A stretch of DNA of 64,000 nt from Barnesiella sp. (GTDB taxonomy: Bacteria > Bacteroidota > Bacteroidia > Bacteroidales > Muribaculaceae). The translations under genes and the position numbers were made by a program. Positions 19,074-28,900 of the stretch are shown piece by piece. Each line of letters starts with the position of its first letter. Positions within the stretch are counted from its first letter, which is position 1. The stretch is from contig JAAVEW010000005.1 in the NCBI GenBank assembly GCA_014801075.1, positions 35,684 to 99,683 on the forward strand. Direction: 5' to 3'. The notes beneath the pieces were generated by a model, which was not told the DNA's origin, made no database searches, and was given only the letters and a program-made list of their open reading frames with translations.

Positions 19074-20654
19074 ATGACTCGATTCCGCAACCCCATATAC
19101 ACCGCCGTCACTCTCGCCATAATGCTGGCGGGAATACTCAGCGGCTGCATCAAGAACGACATCCCCTACCCCCGCATCCAGCCCAACATCACGAGCCTTA
19201 AGGTAGAGAACCAGTCGCAGGCCGCGCAGATTGACACCATCAACCGCATGGCTACCGTCTACCTCAACGAGGAGGCCGACATCTACAATGTCAACGTGGT
19301 TGAATGCACGCTTTCCGACAAAGCAACCTTTGTTGGCGACTCCATCGCCGGCACTATCGACCTTTCGCAGCCCCGCTACTACATTCTCAGCATATATCAG
19401 GAATATGTGTGGACGCTGAAAGCCGTGCAGAATATAGCGCGCTACCTCACTGTGGCCAATCAGATAGGTTCGTCGGTAATCGACGTGCCCGGTCGCCGCG
19501 TCATAGTGACACTCCCCACTACCGCCGACCTGTCGAAAGTAAAGGTGCTCACGGCCAAACTCGGGTCGACCGGCTCCACCATCACCCCCGCCATCGAGGG
19601 TGAATATATCGACCTGACCCACCCTGTCACCGTCACCGTGACCGACTATGGCCGCTCCGCCGACTGGACCATATACTGCGAAGTGACCGAAGCAACGGTA
19701 ACAACGGTGCGCGCCGACGCGTGGACCAACGTGGCCTGGGTCTACGGCGAGGCACAGGAGGGACGCGACAACTATATAGAGTATCGCCGAGCCGACGCCT
19801 CGCAATGGACCCGCGTGCCCGACGCCTGGATGACCGTCGACGGCGGCAGTTTCCACGCCCGCATCATTCACCTCGAATCGCTCACCGACTACGTGGCACG
19901 CGCCGTGTCGGGCGACGAAACGGGTGCAGAAATAGAATTCCGCACAGGTGCCAACATTCAGCCGCCGAATGCCGACTTCGAGAACTGGTGGCTAAACGGC
20001 AAGGTGTGGAATCCCTGGGCCGAGGATGGCGTGCGCTTCTGGGACACCGGCAACAAAGGCGCCACGACTCTCGGGTCGAGCAACACGCAACCTTCCGACG
20101 ACACTCCTACCGGCACGGGCCGCTCTGCCAAACTCGAAACCCGCTTCGTGGGCATCGGTATCGTGGGCAAACTTGCCGCGGGCAATATCTTTGCCGGCGA
20201 GTATGTCAAGACCGACGGCACCAACGGTATTTTGAGTTTCGGTCGTGAGTTCAGCGAACATCCTACTCGCCTGCGCGGTTATTATAAGTACCATTCGGCA
20301 CCCATCAGCTCGGTTACAACCGGATTCACCGACCTCAAGGACCGCCCCGACACTGCGGTTATATGGGTAGCGCTTATCGACTCGCCCGAACCGCTGGAGA
20401 TTCGCACCAATCCCGCCAACCGACAGCTGTTTGACCCCGAAGCCTCCTACGTAGTGGCCTACGGCAAGTTTGAGACCGGAAGCGACATGGAGCAATGGTC
20501 GCCCTTTGAGTTTGAGCTCAACTACACTGCCACCAATCGCGAGCCCCGCTACCTGCTTATCGTAGGCTCGGCAAGCAAGTATGGCGACTACTTCACCGGC
20601 GGCAACGGTTCGGTGCTCTTCCTCGACGACTTTGAACTGCTCTACGACTATTGA
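19074..20654 (+). CDS. PCMD domain lipoprotein
   Basis: 526 residues with a lipobox (GILSGC). An N-terminal region of Ig-like repeats (residues about 40-220) is followed by a C-terminal PCMD (putative carbohydrate metabolism) domain, seen in NADFENWW, NPWAEDGVRFWDTGNKG and the ending SVLFLDDFELLYDY. Members are surface lipoproteins in Bacteroidetes, and the carbohydrate link is only presumed in the family name. It follows the paralogous barrels by 55 bp and likely acts with them at the cell surface. Confidence 0.8.
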   Translation: MTRFRNPIYTAVTLAIMLAGILSGCIKNDIPYPRIQPNITSLKVENQSQAAQIDTINRMATVYLNEEADIYNVNVVECTLSDKATFVGDSIAGTIDLSQPRYYILSIYQEYVWTLKAVQNIARYLTVANQIGSSVIDVPGRRVIVTLPTTADLSKVKVLTAKLGSTGSTITPAIEGEYIDLTHPVTVTVTDYGRSADWTIYCEVTEATVTTVRADAWTNVAWVYGEAQEGRDNYIEYRRADASQWTRVPDAWMTVDGGSFHARIIHLESLTDYVARAVSGDETGAEIEFRTGANIQPPNADFENWWLNGKVWNPWAEDGVRFWDTGNKGATTLGSSNTQPSDDTPTGTGRSAKLETRFVGIGIVGKLAAGNIFAGEYVKTDGTNGILSFGREFSEHPTRLRGYYKYHSAPISSVTTGFTDLKDRPDTAVIWVALIDSPEPLEIRTNPANRQLFDPEASYVVAYGKFETGSDMEQWSPFEFELNYTATNREPRYLLIVGSASKYGDYFTGGNGSVLFLDDFELLYDY

Positions 20655-20702
20655 TTCTTAGCCCTTTAACTTTTGAATTATTAATCAAACACATACCGCA
20701 TT

Positions 20703-21365
20703 ATGAAGAAATTATTCATCTCTCTGATTGCACTCGGCGCAGCAGCGTCGGCATCGGCACAGGCCGACCTTTTTGACAACCCCGACAACGAAGCCTATCT
20801 CGGAGCGCGCATCTCGCTCGACATCTCATCAACCGCCGACGGCAATTCCTACTACTCCAACGGCGCCGGTTTCAGCATTGGTGCAATCTATAATATTCCT
20901 CTCTACAAGAACCTCTATTTTGAACCGGGACTCTCGCTCTTCTACGACACCTTCGGCGAAGAACTCCTCATTCCCGACGAAAATAATATCTCTTACGGTT
21001 CAATCGACGGCTCTATACGCAACCTCGGTTTCCGCATTCCCCTCGTAGCCGGTTATCACTTCGACTTCACCGACGACATGCAGCTGTCGGTATTCACCGG
21101 TCCGCAGCTCAATCTTAGCGTTCTTGCCAAGGAACATCTCGGCGACAATTCCTACTCCATCTTCGGCGAATACGGCTTCAAGCACATTGACCTGCAGTGG
21201 GCTCTCGGCGTAGGTCTGACATGGCAAAACTACTACGTATCGGTATCGGGCGGCATCGGCATGACCAAGGTGCGTGACTGGAGCACAACCGACGTCTATG
21301 GCAAAAAAGTCTCCGACTCCTTCCGCCGCAACAACTTCAGCATAACCTTAGGCTACAACTTCTAA
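20703..21365 (+). CDS. Outer membrane beta-barrel (porin-like) protein
   Basis: 220 residues with a signal peptide (LIALGAAASASAQ) and an eight-strand-type barrel pattern: YLGARISLDISS, YNIPLYKNLYFEPGLSLFYD and a final aromatic strand ITLGYNF. It resembles the outer membrane beta-barrel (OMP_b-brl) group, whose members have varied roles. It is the last gene before a strong terminator, closing the envelope operon. Confidence 0.75.
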   Translation: MKKLFISLIALGAAASASAQADLFDNPDNEAYLGARISLDISSTADGNSYYSNGAGFSIGAIYNIPLYKNLYFEPGLSLFYDTFGEELLIPDENNISYGSIDGSIRNLGFRIPLVAGYHFDFTDDMQLSVFTGPQLNLSVLAKEHLGDNSYSIFGEYGFKHIDLQWALGVGLTWQNYYVSVSGGIGMTKVRDWSTTDVYGKKVSDSFRRNNFSITLGYNF

Positions 21366-21448
21366 CCTCCCGCTGAAACAACCTCCAGCAATAAGCGACA
21401 AAAAGGAAATAAAGCAGAAACAAAGAAATAAAAACATAGCCAAAGCCA

Positions 21449-21478
21449 AAAAGAGCGAGTCTTTTGACTCGCTCTTTT
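21449..21478 (+). terminator. Terminator of the envelope operon
   Basis: A perfect 13-bp stem, AAAAGAGCGAGTC / GACTCGCTCTTTT, with a 4-nt loop (TTTT) and a T-rich 3' end. Confidence 0.85.
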
Positions 21479-21653
21479 CGTTTACTAAGACCTCAAACAC
21501 TACGTATCCATCCGAGAATGACCGACTTTCACATGCAGTATTGGATTGTAAGTATCTATCGCCTACATAGAATTGATGAGAACAGTAATAAGACGAACAA
21601 TAATGAGGAGATAGAGTAATATGAGGATATAATAACAGCTACACATGGAAAGG

Positions 21654-21886
21654 GGCGTCCGAAGGTCGCCGATTTACCAATAACCGGGGCTGCCAAGCGA
21701 AGCGCAGGCGTCCCCGGAATTAATGAGAAAGGAAAAGAGGCGCTCGAAGACCGCCGATTTACAACAGAAAGCCATCTAAATCGGCGGTCTTCGAGCGCCT
21801 TTCCCTATGCTATCGGGTATTCCCTGCACGTCTCCGCTTCGCTACGACGGGCAGGGTTACTGCTAAATCGGCGGCCTTCGGACGCC
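21654..21886. repeat. Nested four-arm palindrome
   Basis: Outer arms 21654-21676 and 21864-21886 pair at 22 of 23 positions. Inner arms 21738-21761 and 21777-21800 pair at all 24 positions around a 15-nt loop. All four arms share the core CGCCGATTTA or its complement, so they belong to one sequence family. The stretches between outer and inner arms (AAGCGAAGCG and CGCTTCGCT regions) also pair imperfectly. Confidence 0.85.
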
Positions 21887-22023
21887 TCTTCTTCTTTAAC
21901 GGTAATCGGTGACCTGATGCCCATCATGGATTAGCATTACGGAGTTTTGGCCAAAGCTTAAAAATAGGGGAATAATATAGCTGCTGTTTAATGTAAGTAT
22001 CCGTCAAATGGCTGATAGTGAGG

Positions 22024-22112
22024 AGCGAGTCGGAGACTCGCTGATTGTTGTTAACCTCGGGCTTTAGCCCGAGGCTCGATGATACTCAGAGGGGTTCGCC
22101 TCGGAGAGGCGA
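22024..22112. repeat. Cluster of three compact hairpins
   Basis: Three perfect hairpins lie within 90 bp: AGCGAGTC-GGA-GACTCGCT, CCTCGGGCT-TT-AGCCCGAGG and TCGCCTC-GGA-GAGGCGA. The first and third share the loop GGA. They lie just past the 3' end of the minus-strand pspC gene and lack a U-tract. Confidence 0.75.
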
Positions 22113-22128
22113 TTTGTGGTACGCACTG

Positions 22129-22320
22129 TCAGCGGAGGGGATCGGGATTGAGGGGGACAAATATCCAAAAGAGGATATATGCTATAATTCCGGCGCCTGA
22201 ACAAGCCAGGACAGCCCAGAAAATGCGGATAATTATCGGGTCAATGCCGAAGTATTCACCGATTCCGCCACACACTCCCGCTATTATGCTATGTATATTT
22301 GACCGATATAACTTTCTCAT
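22129..22320 (-). CDS. PspC domain membrane protein
   Basis: 63 residues forming a single PspC domain: an N-terminal LYRSNIHSIIAGVCGGIGEYFGIDP and one long hydrophobic segment (IIIRIFWAVLACSGAGIIAYILFWIFVPL). PspC-type proteins are linked to envelope stress sensing. Such short stand-alone forms are common in Bacteroidetes. It lies about 100 bp downstream of the acyl-CoA synthetase on the same strand. Confidence 0.9.
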   Translation of the reverse strand: MRKLYRSNIHSIIAGVCGGIGEYFGIDPIIIRIFWAVLACSGAGIIAYILFWIFVPLNPDPLR

Positions 22321-22421
22321 AACTAATATAATTGATAGATTAACAAATCATTTCATTTCACCTCGCCAACTGTCAACAGCACCGGGCCGGGGATAACATC
22401 GCTCACAATCAGCCACGCATC

Positions 22422-24077
22422 TTACTTATATAGATAGCGCTTGATTGACTGCTTGGGCGTCTTTTCAAAGGGGTCGGTGCGAAGCTCGATAGCGTTCACC
22501 CGTGAATAGCCGGGGAGATCGCGGTTGAGTGCCTTGAGGTTGTCATCCATAATGGCAGCGACTTTGTCGGCTGAGATGCGCGCGCGGCGCAGTGCCTCCC
22601 CGTCGGGATATACGAGGGCTACGAGTTTGCCGTCGCGCTCCACCACGATGCTTTCCGCCACGTAAGGCAGATGGTTGAGTTTGTTTTCAATCTCCTCAGG
22701 ATAGATATTCTGACCGCTCGGACCGAGTATCATGCTCTTGTCGCGGCCCTTGATGAAGAGGTAACCGTCGGGGTCGAGAATACAGATGTCGCCGGTATTC
22801 ATCCAGCCATCCTTCATCACGGCCTCGGTTGCCTCGGCATTCTTATAGTAGCCTTTCATCACATTGTCACCCTTGACCCACAGCGTGCCTGGCACATGGG
22901 CGGGGTCGGCGGAGTCAACGCGGGCCTGCATGCGGTCAACAACGAGTCCGCACGATCCGGGTTTCTGCTTGTCCCAGAAGCAATAGCTTATGAGCGGAGC
23001 GCACTCCGTCATGCCGTAACCCACAGTGTAAGGGAACTTTATCTTAAGCAGGAACTTCTCGACAGCGGGAGCCAGAGCAGCGCCGCCGATAATCAGCTGA
23101 TGCAGATTGCCGCCGAAAGCCTCGATGAGCTGACCGCGCACCTTCTTGTAGACCAAGCTATTGACACCCGGTATATGCGTCAACACCTTCATCATCGGCT
23201 TGTTGAGCACGGGAAACACCTTGCCTACAACGATTTTCTCAATCACGAGCGGCACGGTCACCACCAGCTTAGGTTTCACTTCAGCGAAAGCGCCGAGCAA
23301 AATCTTGGGTGAAGGCACTTTGCCGAGGAAAGTGATGTGACACCCTTTGAGCAAGGGGAAAATCAGTTCGACGAGCAGGCCGAACATGTGGGCGAGCGGA
23401 AGCATGGACACCATGCCGTCGCCGGGGTTGAAAAACTTGATATTGTCGGTTGAGAAGCGGGCGTTGCTCCACAGGTTGCCATATGTGAGCATCACACCCT
23501 TTGAGAGTCCCGTCGAACCGGAAGTGTAGTTGATGACGGCAAGGTCGTCTTTGGTATCATGGAAATAATCCGTGTCGAAATTGCTCTCGGTAATGCCGTC
23601 GGGATAGGCGGCGGCTACGAGTGAGTCGAGATTGCTGAAGGCCGACGTAAGAGCCTTGGAGCGCGAGAAGAGTAGCGAGCGGTTCTCGATGTCAAACACG
23701 CCGTCGACACCGCCAATCTTCTCCACGTCAAGACCGTTCCACACGTGGGCGTCGACAAAGAAGAGACGCGCGTCGGAGTGTGACACGAGGTGATGTATGC
23801 TGTCATGGTGGAAGTCATGCAGGATAGGCACCGATACCGCGCCGTAGGTAAGCGCCGACAGGAAAACCACTCCCCAGTGGGAGGAGTTTTTGGCACAGAT
23901 TGCTATCTTGTCGCCGCGGCGTAGACCTGCGTTGCGAAACAGCACGTGCATGCGCGCGATGCGGCGGGTAAGTTCGGAATAAGTAATTGTATTGTCAGCG
24001 TTGAGATCGGACAACGCCTTGATGTTCTGATTGCGGCGAAACGAAGCCGCCATATCCATCACCAGTGATTGTGTCAT
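22422..24077 (-). CDS. AMP-dependent long-chain acyl-CoA synthetase
   Basis: 551 residues of the ANL superfamily. The ATP-binding P-loop is INYTSGSTGLSKGVMLTYGN, followed by the A5-type motif GYGMTECAPLIS, the A7-type motif MNTGDICILDPDGYLFIKGR and a C-terminal lysine near the end (KTPKQSIKRYLYK). It would activate fatty acids as acyl-AMP and transfer them to CoA; a few family members use other carboxylates. It sits in a probable minus-strand run with VanZ and a thioredoxin lipoprotein, which does not narrow the role. Confidence 0.88.
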   Translation of the reverse strand: MTQSLVMDMAASFRRNQNIKALSDLNADNTITYSELTRRIARMHVLFRNAGLRRGDKIAICAKNSSHWGVVFLSALTYGAVSVPILHDFHHDSIHHLVSHSDARLFFVDAHVWNGLDVEKIGGVDGVFDIENRSLLFSRSKALTSAFSNLDSLVAAAYPDGITESNFDTDYFHDTKDDLAVINYTSGSTGLSKGVMLTYGNLWSNARFSTDNIKFFNPGDGMVSMLPLAHMFGLLVELIFPLLKGCHITFLGKVPSPKILLGAFAEVKPKLVVTVPLVIEKIVVGKVFPVLNKPMMKVLTHIPGVNSLVYKKVRGQLIEAFGGNLHQLIIGGAALAPAVEKFLLKIKFPYTVGYGMTECAPLISYCFWDKQKPGSCGLVVDRMQARVDSADPAHVPGTLWVKGDNVMKGYYKNAEATEAVMKDGWMNTGDICILDPDGYLFIKGRDKSMILGPSGQNIYPEEIENKLNHLPYVAESIVVERDGKLVALVYPDGEALRRARISADKVAAIMDDNLKALNRDLPGYSRVNAIELRTDPFEKTPKQSIKRYLYK

Positions 24078-24173
24078 TTCTCTTTTTCGTTTTTTAACAA
24101 ATATTGGGGAACGGGGTCTAATTTATTAACGCCTTTGCGGGTAGTTTTGTTGAGATTGCAATAGATGTCAGCG

Positions 24174-24593
24174 TCAGGGCCGCTGCTTGCGCCACGCCTT
24201 GAGCGCCATTGTTGCGAGCCACGCGCCGGCTGCCGCTCCCGCAGCGTCGGCGAGGAAGTCGAGCCAGTCGCCGGAACGGCCGGCTCCCATCGCCATCTGC
24301 AACACTTCAATCAATCCGCCCGTCGCGGCCGACGCAGCCGCTACGCAAAGGCATGACCGGCGACTGATCGGGGCATACTCTCCGCGGCCACGACGCGCAA
24401 GGTCAACGACCGCAACAAACGCCAGCGCACCGAACATCACGGCGTGGACCACCTTGTCCAGGCCCGGCACTTCAATGTCATTGTCGGGCAACGGACGCGG
24501 CACAAGCGTGAGATACAGGATGGCAAACATAATCAAAGCGGTGGCAACCCACCGCTTTGGCCATATCTGAAATATTTTATTTACAAGTTTCAC
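24174..24593 (-). CDS. VanZ family membrane protein
   Basis: 139 residues with four hydrophobic segments and the VanZ-like pattern LDKVVHAVMFGALAF and GDWLDFLADAAGAAAGAWLA. VanZ homologues are small membrane proteins, some giving low-level teicoplanin resistance, but most have no known role. It lies between the thioredoxin lipoprotein and the acyl-CoA synthetase on the same strand. Confidence 0.85.
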   Translation of the reverse strand: MKLVNKIFQIWPKRWVATALIMFAILYLTLVPRPLPDNDIEVPGLDKVVHAVMFGALAFVAVVDLARRGRGEYAPISRRSCLCVAAASAATGGLIEVLQMAMGAGRSGDWLDFLADAAGAAAGAWLATMALKAWRKQRP

Positions 24594-24648
24594 TGCTGAA
24601 TTCTACCTTAATTATTTACAGAAGAAATCAACCTTAAATTGCCTGTCC

Positions 24649-25731
24649 TTAATTTGCTGCGATAGAATCGTTGGCTGCAACGGGTTGGTTATAGGCAAGA
24701 GGCTTGGGAGCATAGGCTTCCTCAAGGATAGCGTTAAGCTCGGCATCCTCGGGGTTGCGGGCTATGATAGTGCCGTCAGGACCGAAAAGGATGATGCAGG
24801 GAATACCGAGAATACCGTAGATGTCGGTGGGGATAGTCTGCGCGTCGATAATCTGTTTCCAAGGGAGTTCCAGTTTGTCAATAGTAGCGAGAGACTTCGC
24901 CGGTTCGTCCCACACTGCCACGCCGAGCACTTCAAGACCTTTGGGAGCATACTGACTGTAAATCTCCTTGAGGTGAGGCATCTTGCGCATGCAGGGGCCG
25001 CACCAGCTTGCCCAGAAGTCAACGAGGGTGTAGTTGCCTTTGCCCACGTAGTCGCTGAGGCGATGGGTGTTGCCATCGTATGTCACCTCGAAGTCGGTGA
25101 ACATCTTGCCGGGAGCGGTGGCGTCCTGGCTGTCATATACGCTCTTCATCTTCTGCACACGCTTGTAGTTGTTGAGCGAGGGATTCTTGGCGAGAGCGGC
25201 GTTAAACTGATCGCGGTCCATCTCGTAGGCTTCCTGCATGAAGAAGTAGTAGCCGATGGGATTGTCGATATTGGCATTTTTCATGCTGTCGGTAAGAGCG
25301 GCATATTCGGTATAAATCTGCTGCTGACCGGCGGCATCGTCGGGTGAAAGCATCTGCATTTTGGCCGAGAGGGCGTTGACCTTTTCGGCGTAGTCATTGA
25401 GCGCGGTGTTGAGAGGAGTACCGGTTGCATCACCGCCGGCAACATTGATGTCGCCCTGCTCGAGCACGAACATGCCCATGCGGTTGCCGTCCGATACCAG
25501 ACGAACGAACGCAGGGTTCTCAATGCGGCCGGCGAACACAGCCTTACCGTCGGCCACGACAGTAGAGTCGATATTCTCCGATGTGTCATAGTCGAGAAGA
25601 TAGACCATCGAACCGTTTTCGAGCGAGGGCTCCTCAACGGTCACTTTATAATTGTTGGGCTCAGCCTTGGCGGTGCAGGCCACGAGGGCCAGCGCTGCGA
25701 GGGGAACAAGAATTGCTTTTTTCATATTCAT
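24649..25731 (-). CDS. TlpA-like thioredoxin-fold lipoprotein (DUF4369-like N-terminus)
   Basis: About 358-360 residues. The start is either MNMKK (25731) or MKK (25725); both give a lipobox LVAC. Residues about 25-130 resemble DUF4369 (YKVTVEEPSLENGSMVYLLDYD). The C-terminal half is an AhpC/TSA-TlpA domain with the active site WASWCGPCMRK and a later cis-Pro loop (GILGIPCIILFG). It is predicted to act as an envelope thiol-disulfide oxidoreductase. Such proteins are very common in Bacteroidales. Confidence 0.9.
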   Translation of the reverse strand: MNMKKAILVPLAALALVACTAKAEPNNYKVTVEEPSLENGSMVYLLDYDTSENIDSTVVADGKAVFAGRIENPAFVRLVSDGNRMGMFVLEQGDINVAGGDATGTPLNTALNDYAEKVNALSAKMQMLSPDDAAGQQQIYTEYAALTDSMKNANIDNPIGYYFFMQEAYEMDRDQFNAALAKNPSLNNYKRVQKMKSVYDSQDATAPGKMFTDFEVTYDGNTHRLSDYVGKGNYTLVDFWASWCGPCMRKMPHLKEIYSQYAPKGLEVLGVAVWDEPAKSLATIDKLELPWKQIIDAQTIPTDIYGILGIPCIILFGPDGTIIARNPEDAELNAILEEAYAPKPLAYNQPVAANDSIAAN

Positions 25732-25910
25732 AATATTTAATTGTTATCAGTGATTACGAGCCGTGCCGACACCGTGGCTGGAATCATTGCCTGCGCCGAC
25801 GCGGCTCTTCCACCGTTACAAACAGTTGATTACATCATTTTGTTTGTGGTCAGGCTGATGTTGAAATCAGTTTATACTTGGAGTGTATTTAAATAACCTT
25901 CAACTTCCGC

Positions 25911-28900
25911 TTACTTCTTTTTATTGGCGTCAATCTCTTTGAGAAGTTCCTCAACGGCTGTGCGGAGCTGAGTGTCCTCCCCTTTCACGATTGTCTCGGG
26001 CGAATTGGCCACCTTGATGTCGGGCTCAAGCTGAGTGTTTTCAAGATAGCTTCCGTCGGGCAACTGATAGCCTACTACGGGAATACCGAAGTAGAGCGAC
26101 GGATCCTGAAGGGTAACCCAGTTGACCGAAGTCATGGTACCGGGCACGGGCATACCGACGAGCTTGCCGAGGTTGCGGTTTTTGTAGACCCAGGGTGTGC
26201 CGTGGGCGTTGGAGTAGCAAGGCTCGGCCATGAGCATGATGGTAGGCTTGTTGTAACGGCGCGAGGGCATGTCGCACACTTCCTCGCCTCGTATCACCTG
26301 AGTGAAGTATTTGTCGCCCGAAAGGAACACTTCGACATCCTCGTGCAGTCGACCGCCGCCGTTCCAGCGAATATCGATAACGGCGCCCTCACACTCGTTG
26401 TACTTGCCGAGCAGATCGGAGTAGAGAGTGCGGAAACTGTCATCGCCCATCGACTCGATATGTACGTAGCCGAGACGACCGTTTGACCAGCGTTTCACAT
26501 CTTCGGCACGCTGTTTCACCCAACGGTTGTAGAGGAGGTCGCCCTCAGCACCTGCCGAAATCGGTTTCACCACTTCGTCAAAGTCAGCGCCTGAGGCGGG
26601 GTCCTTTATGGTGACGAGTGTTTTCTTATTGGCAAGGTTGTTGATTACGGTAGTGGGGTCGATGTCGTCGCCTATCTCCTCGCCGTTGATTTTGGTGATA
26701 ATCATGCCGGGACGGAGCTTGGTGGCGGCGTTGTCAAACGGACCGCCTGTGATGATTTCCTCAACCTTGAGGCCCTTGCCGTTGTAGTTCATGTCGTAGA
26801 GCAGACCGAGACGCGCGGTGCGGTCGGTGATGGCGTTGGCCTCATTGCCGCGGAAACCTGAGCCGGTGTGCGACACGTTGAGTTCGCCGAGAAGTTCCGA
26901 AAGCATTTCGGAGAAGTCATAGTTATTGTTGATATGGGGGAGGAACCGGCGGTAGGCCTTGGTCATGGCTTCCCAGTCGACGCCGTGCATATTCTTGTTG
27001 TAGAACATCTCGCGCTCCGAGAGATACACTTCGTCAAACATCGCCTCGCGCTCGGCAGCGTGGTCGAGGGTCATGGTTGCCGACGAACTGATAGAGGTCG
27101 ATTTGTCAGAACCAGCATCAATCTTGCGCATCTTGTCGCCGCTGATAAAGAGAGTCTTGCCGTCGGCTGAAGGATGGAGCGAAGCGCCATTGGCGTCGAT
27201 GCGCACTGCAACCGAGGGCATGGGGTCGCGAAGGTCCATCTTCCAGAGGTCGTAGCCTTTCTCCACGCTCATGAGGTAGTAGAGGTTCTCGCCGTCGTTG
27301 TCGACCCAGGCGCCTGCGAGGTCGGCCGAGAAGGGAGTGAGACGTTCCACGCGGTCCATGATACCGTCGAGTTCCACTACGATAGCGTCGTCATCGTCAT
27401 TCTCCTCTTTGTCGCCATCTTTCTTGTCGGCGTCCTTCTTGTCCTTTTTATCTTTCTTGTCGGCATCATCCTTTTTCTTATCCTTGGCTGACTTCTTGTC
27501 GGCCTCCTTGCGGAGTTCGAAATCCTCCTCGTCGAGGTGGAAACGGTCGTAGGCATCGCGATTGAGGAACACAATCATTGCATCGTCCTGCGAGCCCCAT
27601 GAGGCGTGGTTGCGCATACCGTACTTCTCGGTGAGAAACACGATGGCGTTGCCCCCCATAGCCCACTGCGGGTCGCGGTCGGTGTAACCCGAACGGGTAA
27701 GATGAGTCATCTCGCCGCTCTCCACGTTGATGATGGCGATGTCGGTGTAAGGGCTGTGGTGGTTGTCGTCGACTTCAAGCGCAATCCAGCGGTTGTCGGG
27801 CGACCATTTGTAGTCAAAGCCACCGTCGCGGTAACGGTAGGTGGAGCCGTCGGTCAGCTGTTTCACCTTCTTGGTCTTGGTGTCCATGACCATCAGCTTG
27901 TTGCGGTCCTGGATGAAGGCGAGCTTCTTGCCGTCGGGCGAATATTTCGGGAGCGTACGCTCAGTTTTGTCGGCAGCGATTAAGGGCGCTTCGTCGATAA
28001 GCGTTGCGTTGGAGAAGTTAGGGTCATCGTCGCGCGCAATCTTGGCCGAGTAGATATTGTAATGGCCGTCGCGCAGAGAGGTGTAGACAATCTCGCGGCC
28101 TTCGGGGTGCCATTGCGGCATCTCCTCGGCTGCGGCAGTATTGGTAATCTGTTTCACTGACGAGTGGTCAACCGAGCCTACGAACACTTCGCCGCGGCTC
28201 GCATAGGCCACCTGCTTGCCGTCGGGCGAGAGGGCACCGCCGCGGCCGGTCACTCTTATGCGTTCCACTTCGGGGAACTCCTCGGTGTTGATGGCTACCG
28301 CCACTTTCTGAGGCTTGCCGCCGTCGCGCAGGGTGTAGAGTTCGCCGTCATAGCCGAAAGCGAGTGTGCCGTCGGCAGCCTGCGAGAGGAAGCGCACGGG
28401 GTGGGTCTTGAAGTTGGTCACCTGCACAGCCTTCGACATGTCGTCGACGGGAGCTTTCCACACGTTGAAAGTGCCGCCGTTGCGCTCCGAGAGGAAGTAG
28501 ACGGTCTTGCCGTCGGGCGATAGCACGGGGTTGCGGTCCTCACCGGCGCGGTCGGTAAGATTCTTATGCGTGCCGGTTGCGGCATCGTAGCGCCATATGT
28601 CGCGGGTCACCGATGAGGTGTGATGCTTGCGCCATGCGTTTTCAAAGCCCTTGACATCCTGATAGAGGAATGAGCCGTCATTGCCCGTTACGGCGAGGGC
28701 CTGGGCGGGAGTGCCGAGCACCTGACGGGGCTTGCCGCCGTCGACGCTGACGGCATAGAGCTGGGTCATGCGTCCGGTGGGAAACATGGCACTTGCAGTC
28801 GGAGCCTGCACGGCTGCCGAGTAGTATATCTCCTTGCCGTCGGCCGAGAATGCTTCGGGGAGTTCGCCGGCCGAGTTGGAGGTGAGGCGTTTGGGAGTGC

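Larger units (their letters stand above)
21366..22128. other. Gene-free, palindrome-rich intergenic region
   Basis: About 760 bp between convergent genes with no supported ORF. It contains, in order, an operon terminator, an AT-rich stretch, a nested palindrome (21654-21886) and three compact hairpins (22024-22112). These two structured elements are listed separately. Confidence 0.7.

Noticed and set aside
19032-19871. 279-residue minus-strand ORF
   Set aside because: Shadow of the PCMD lipoprotein gene.
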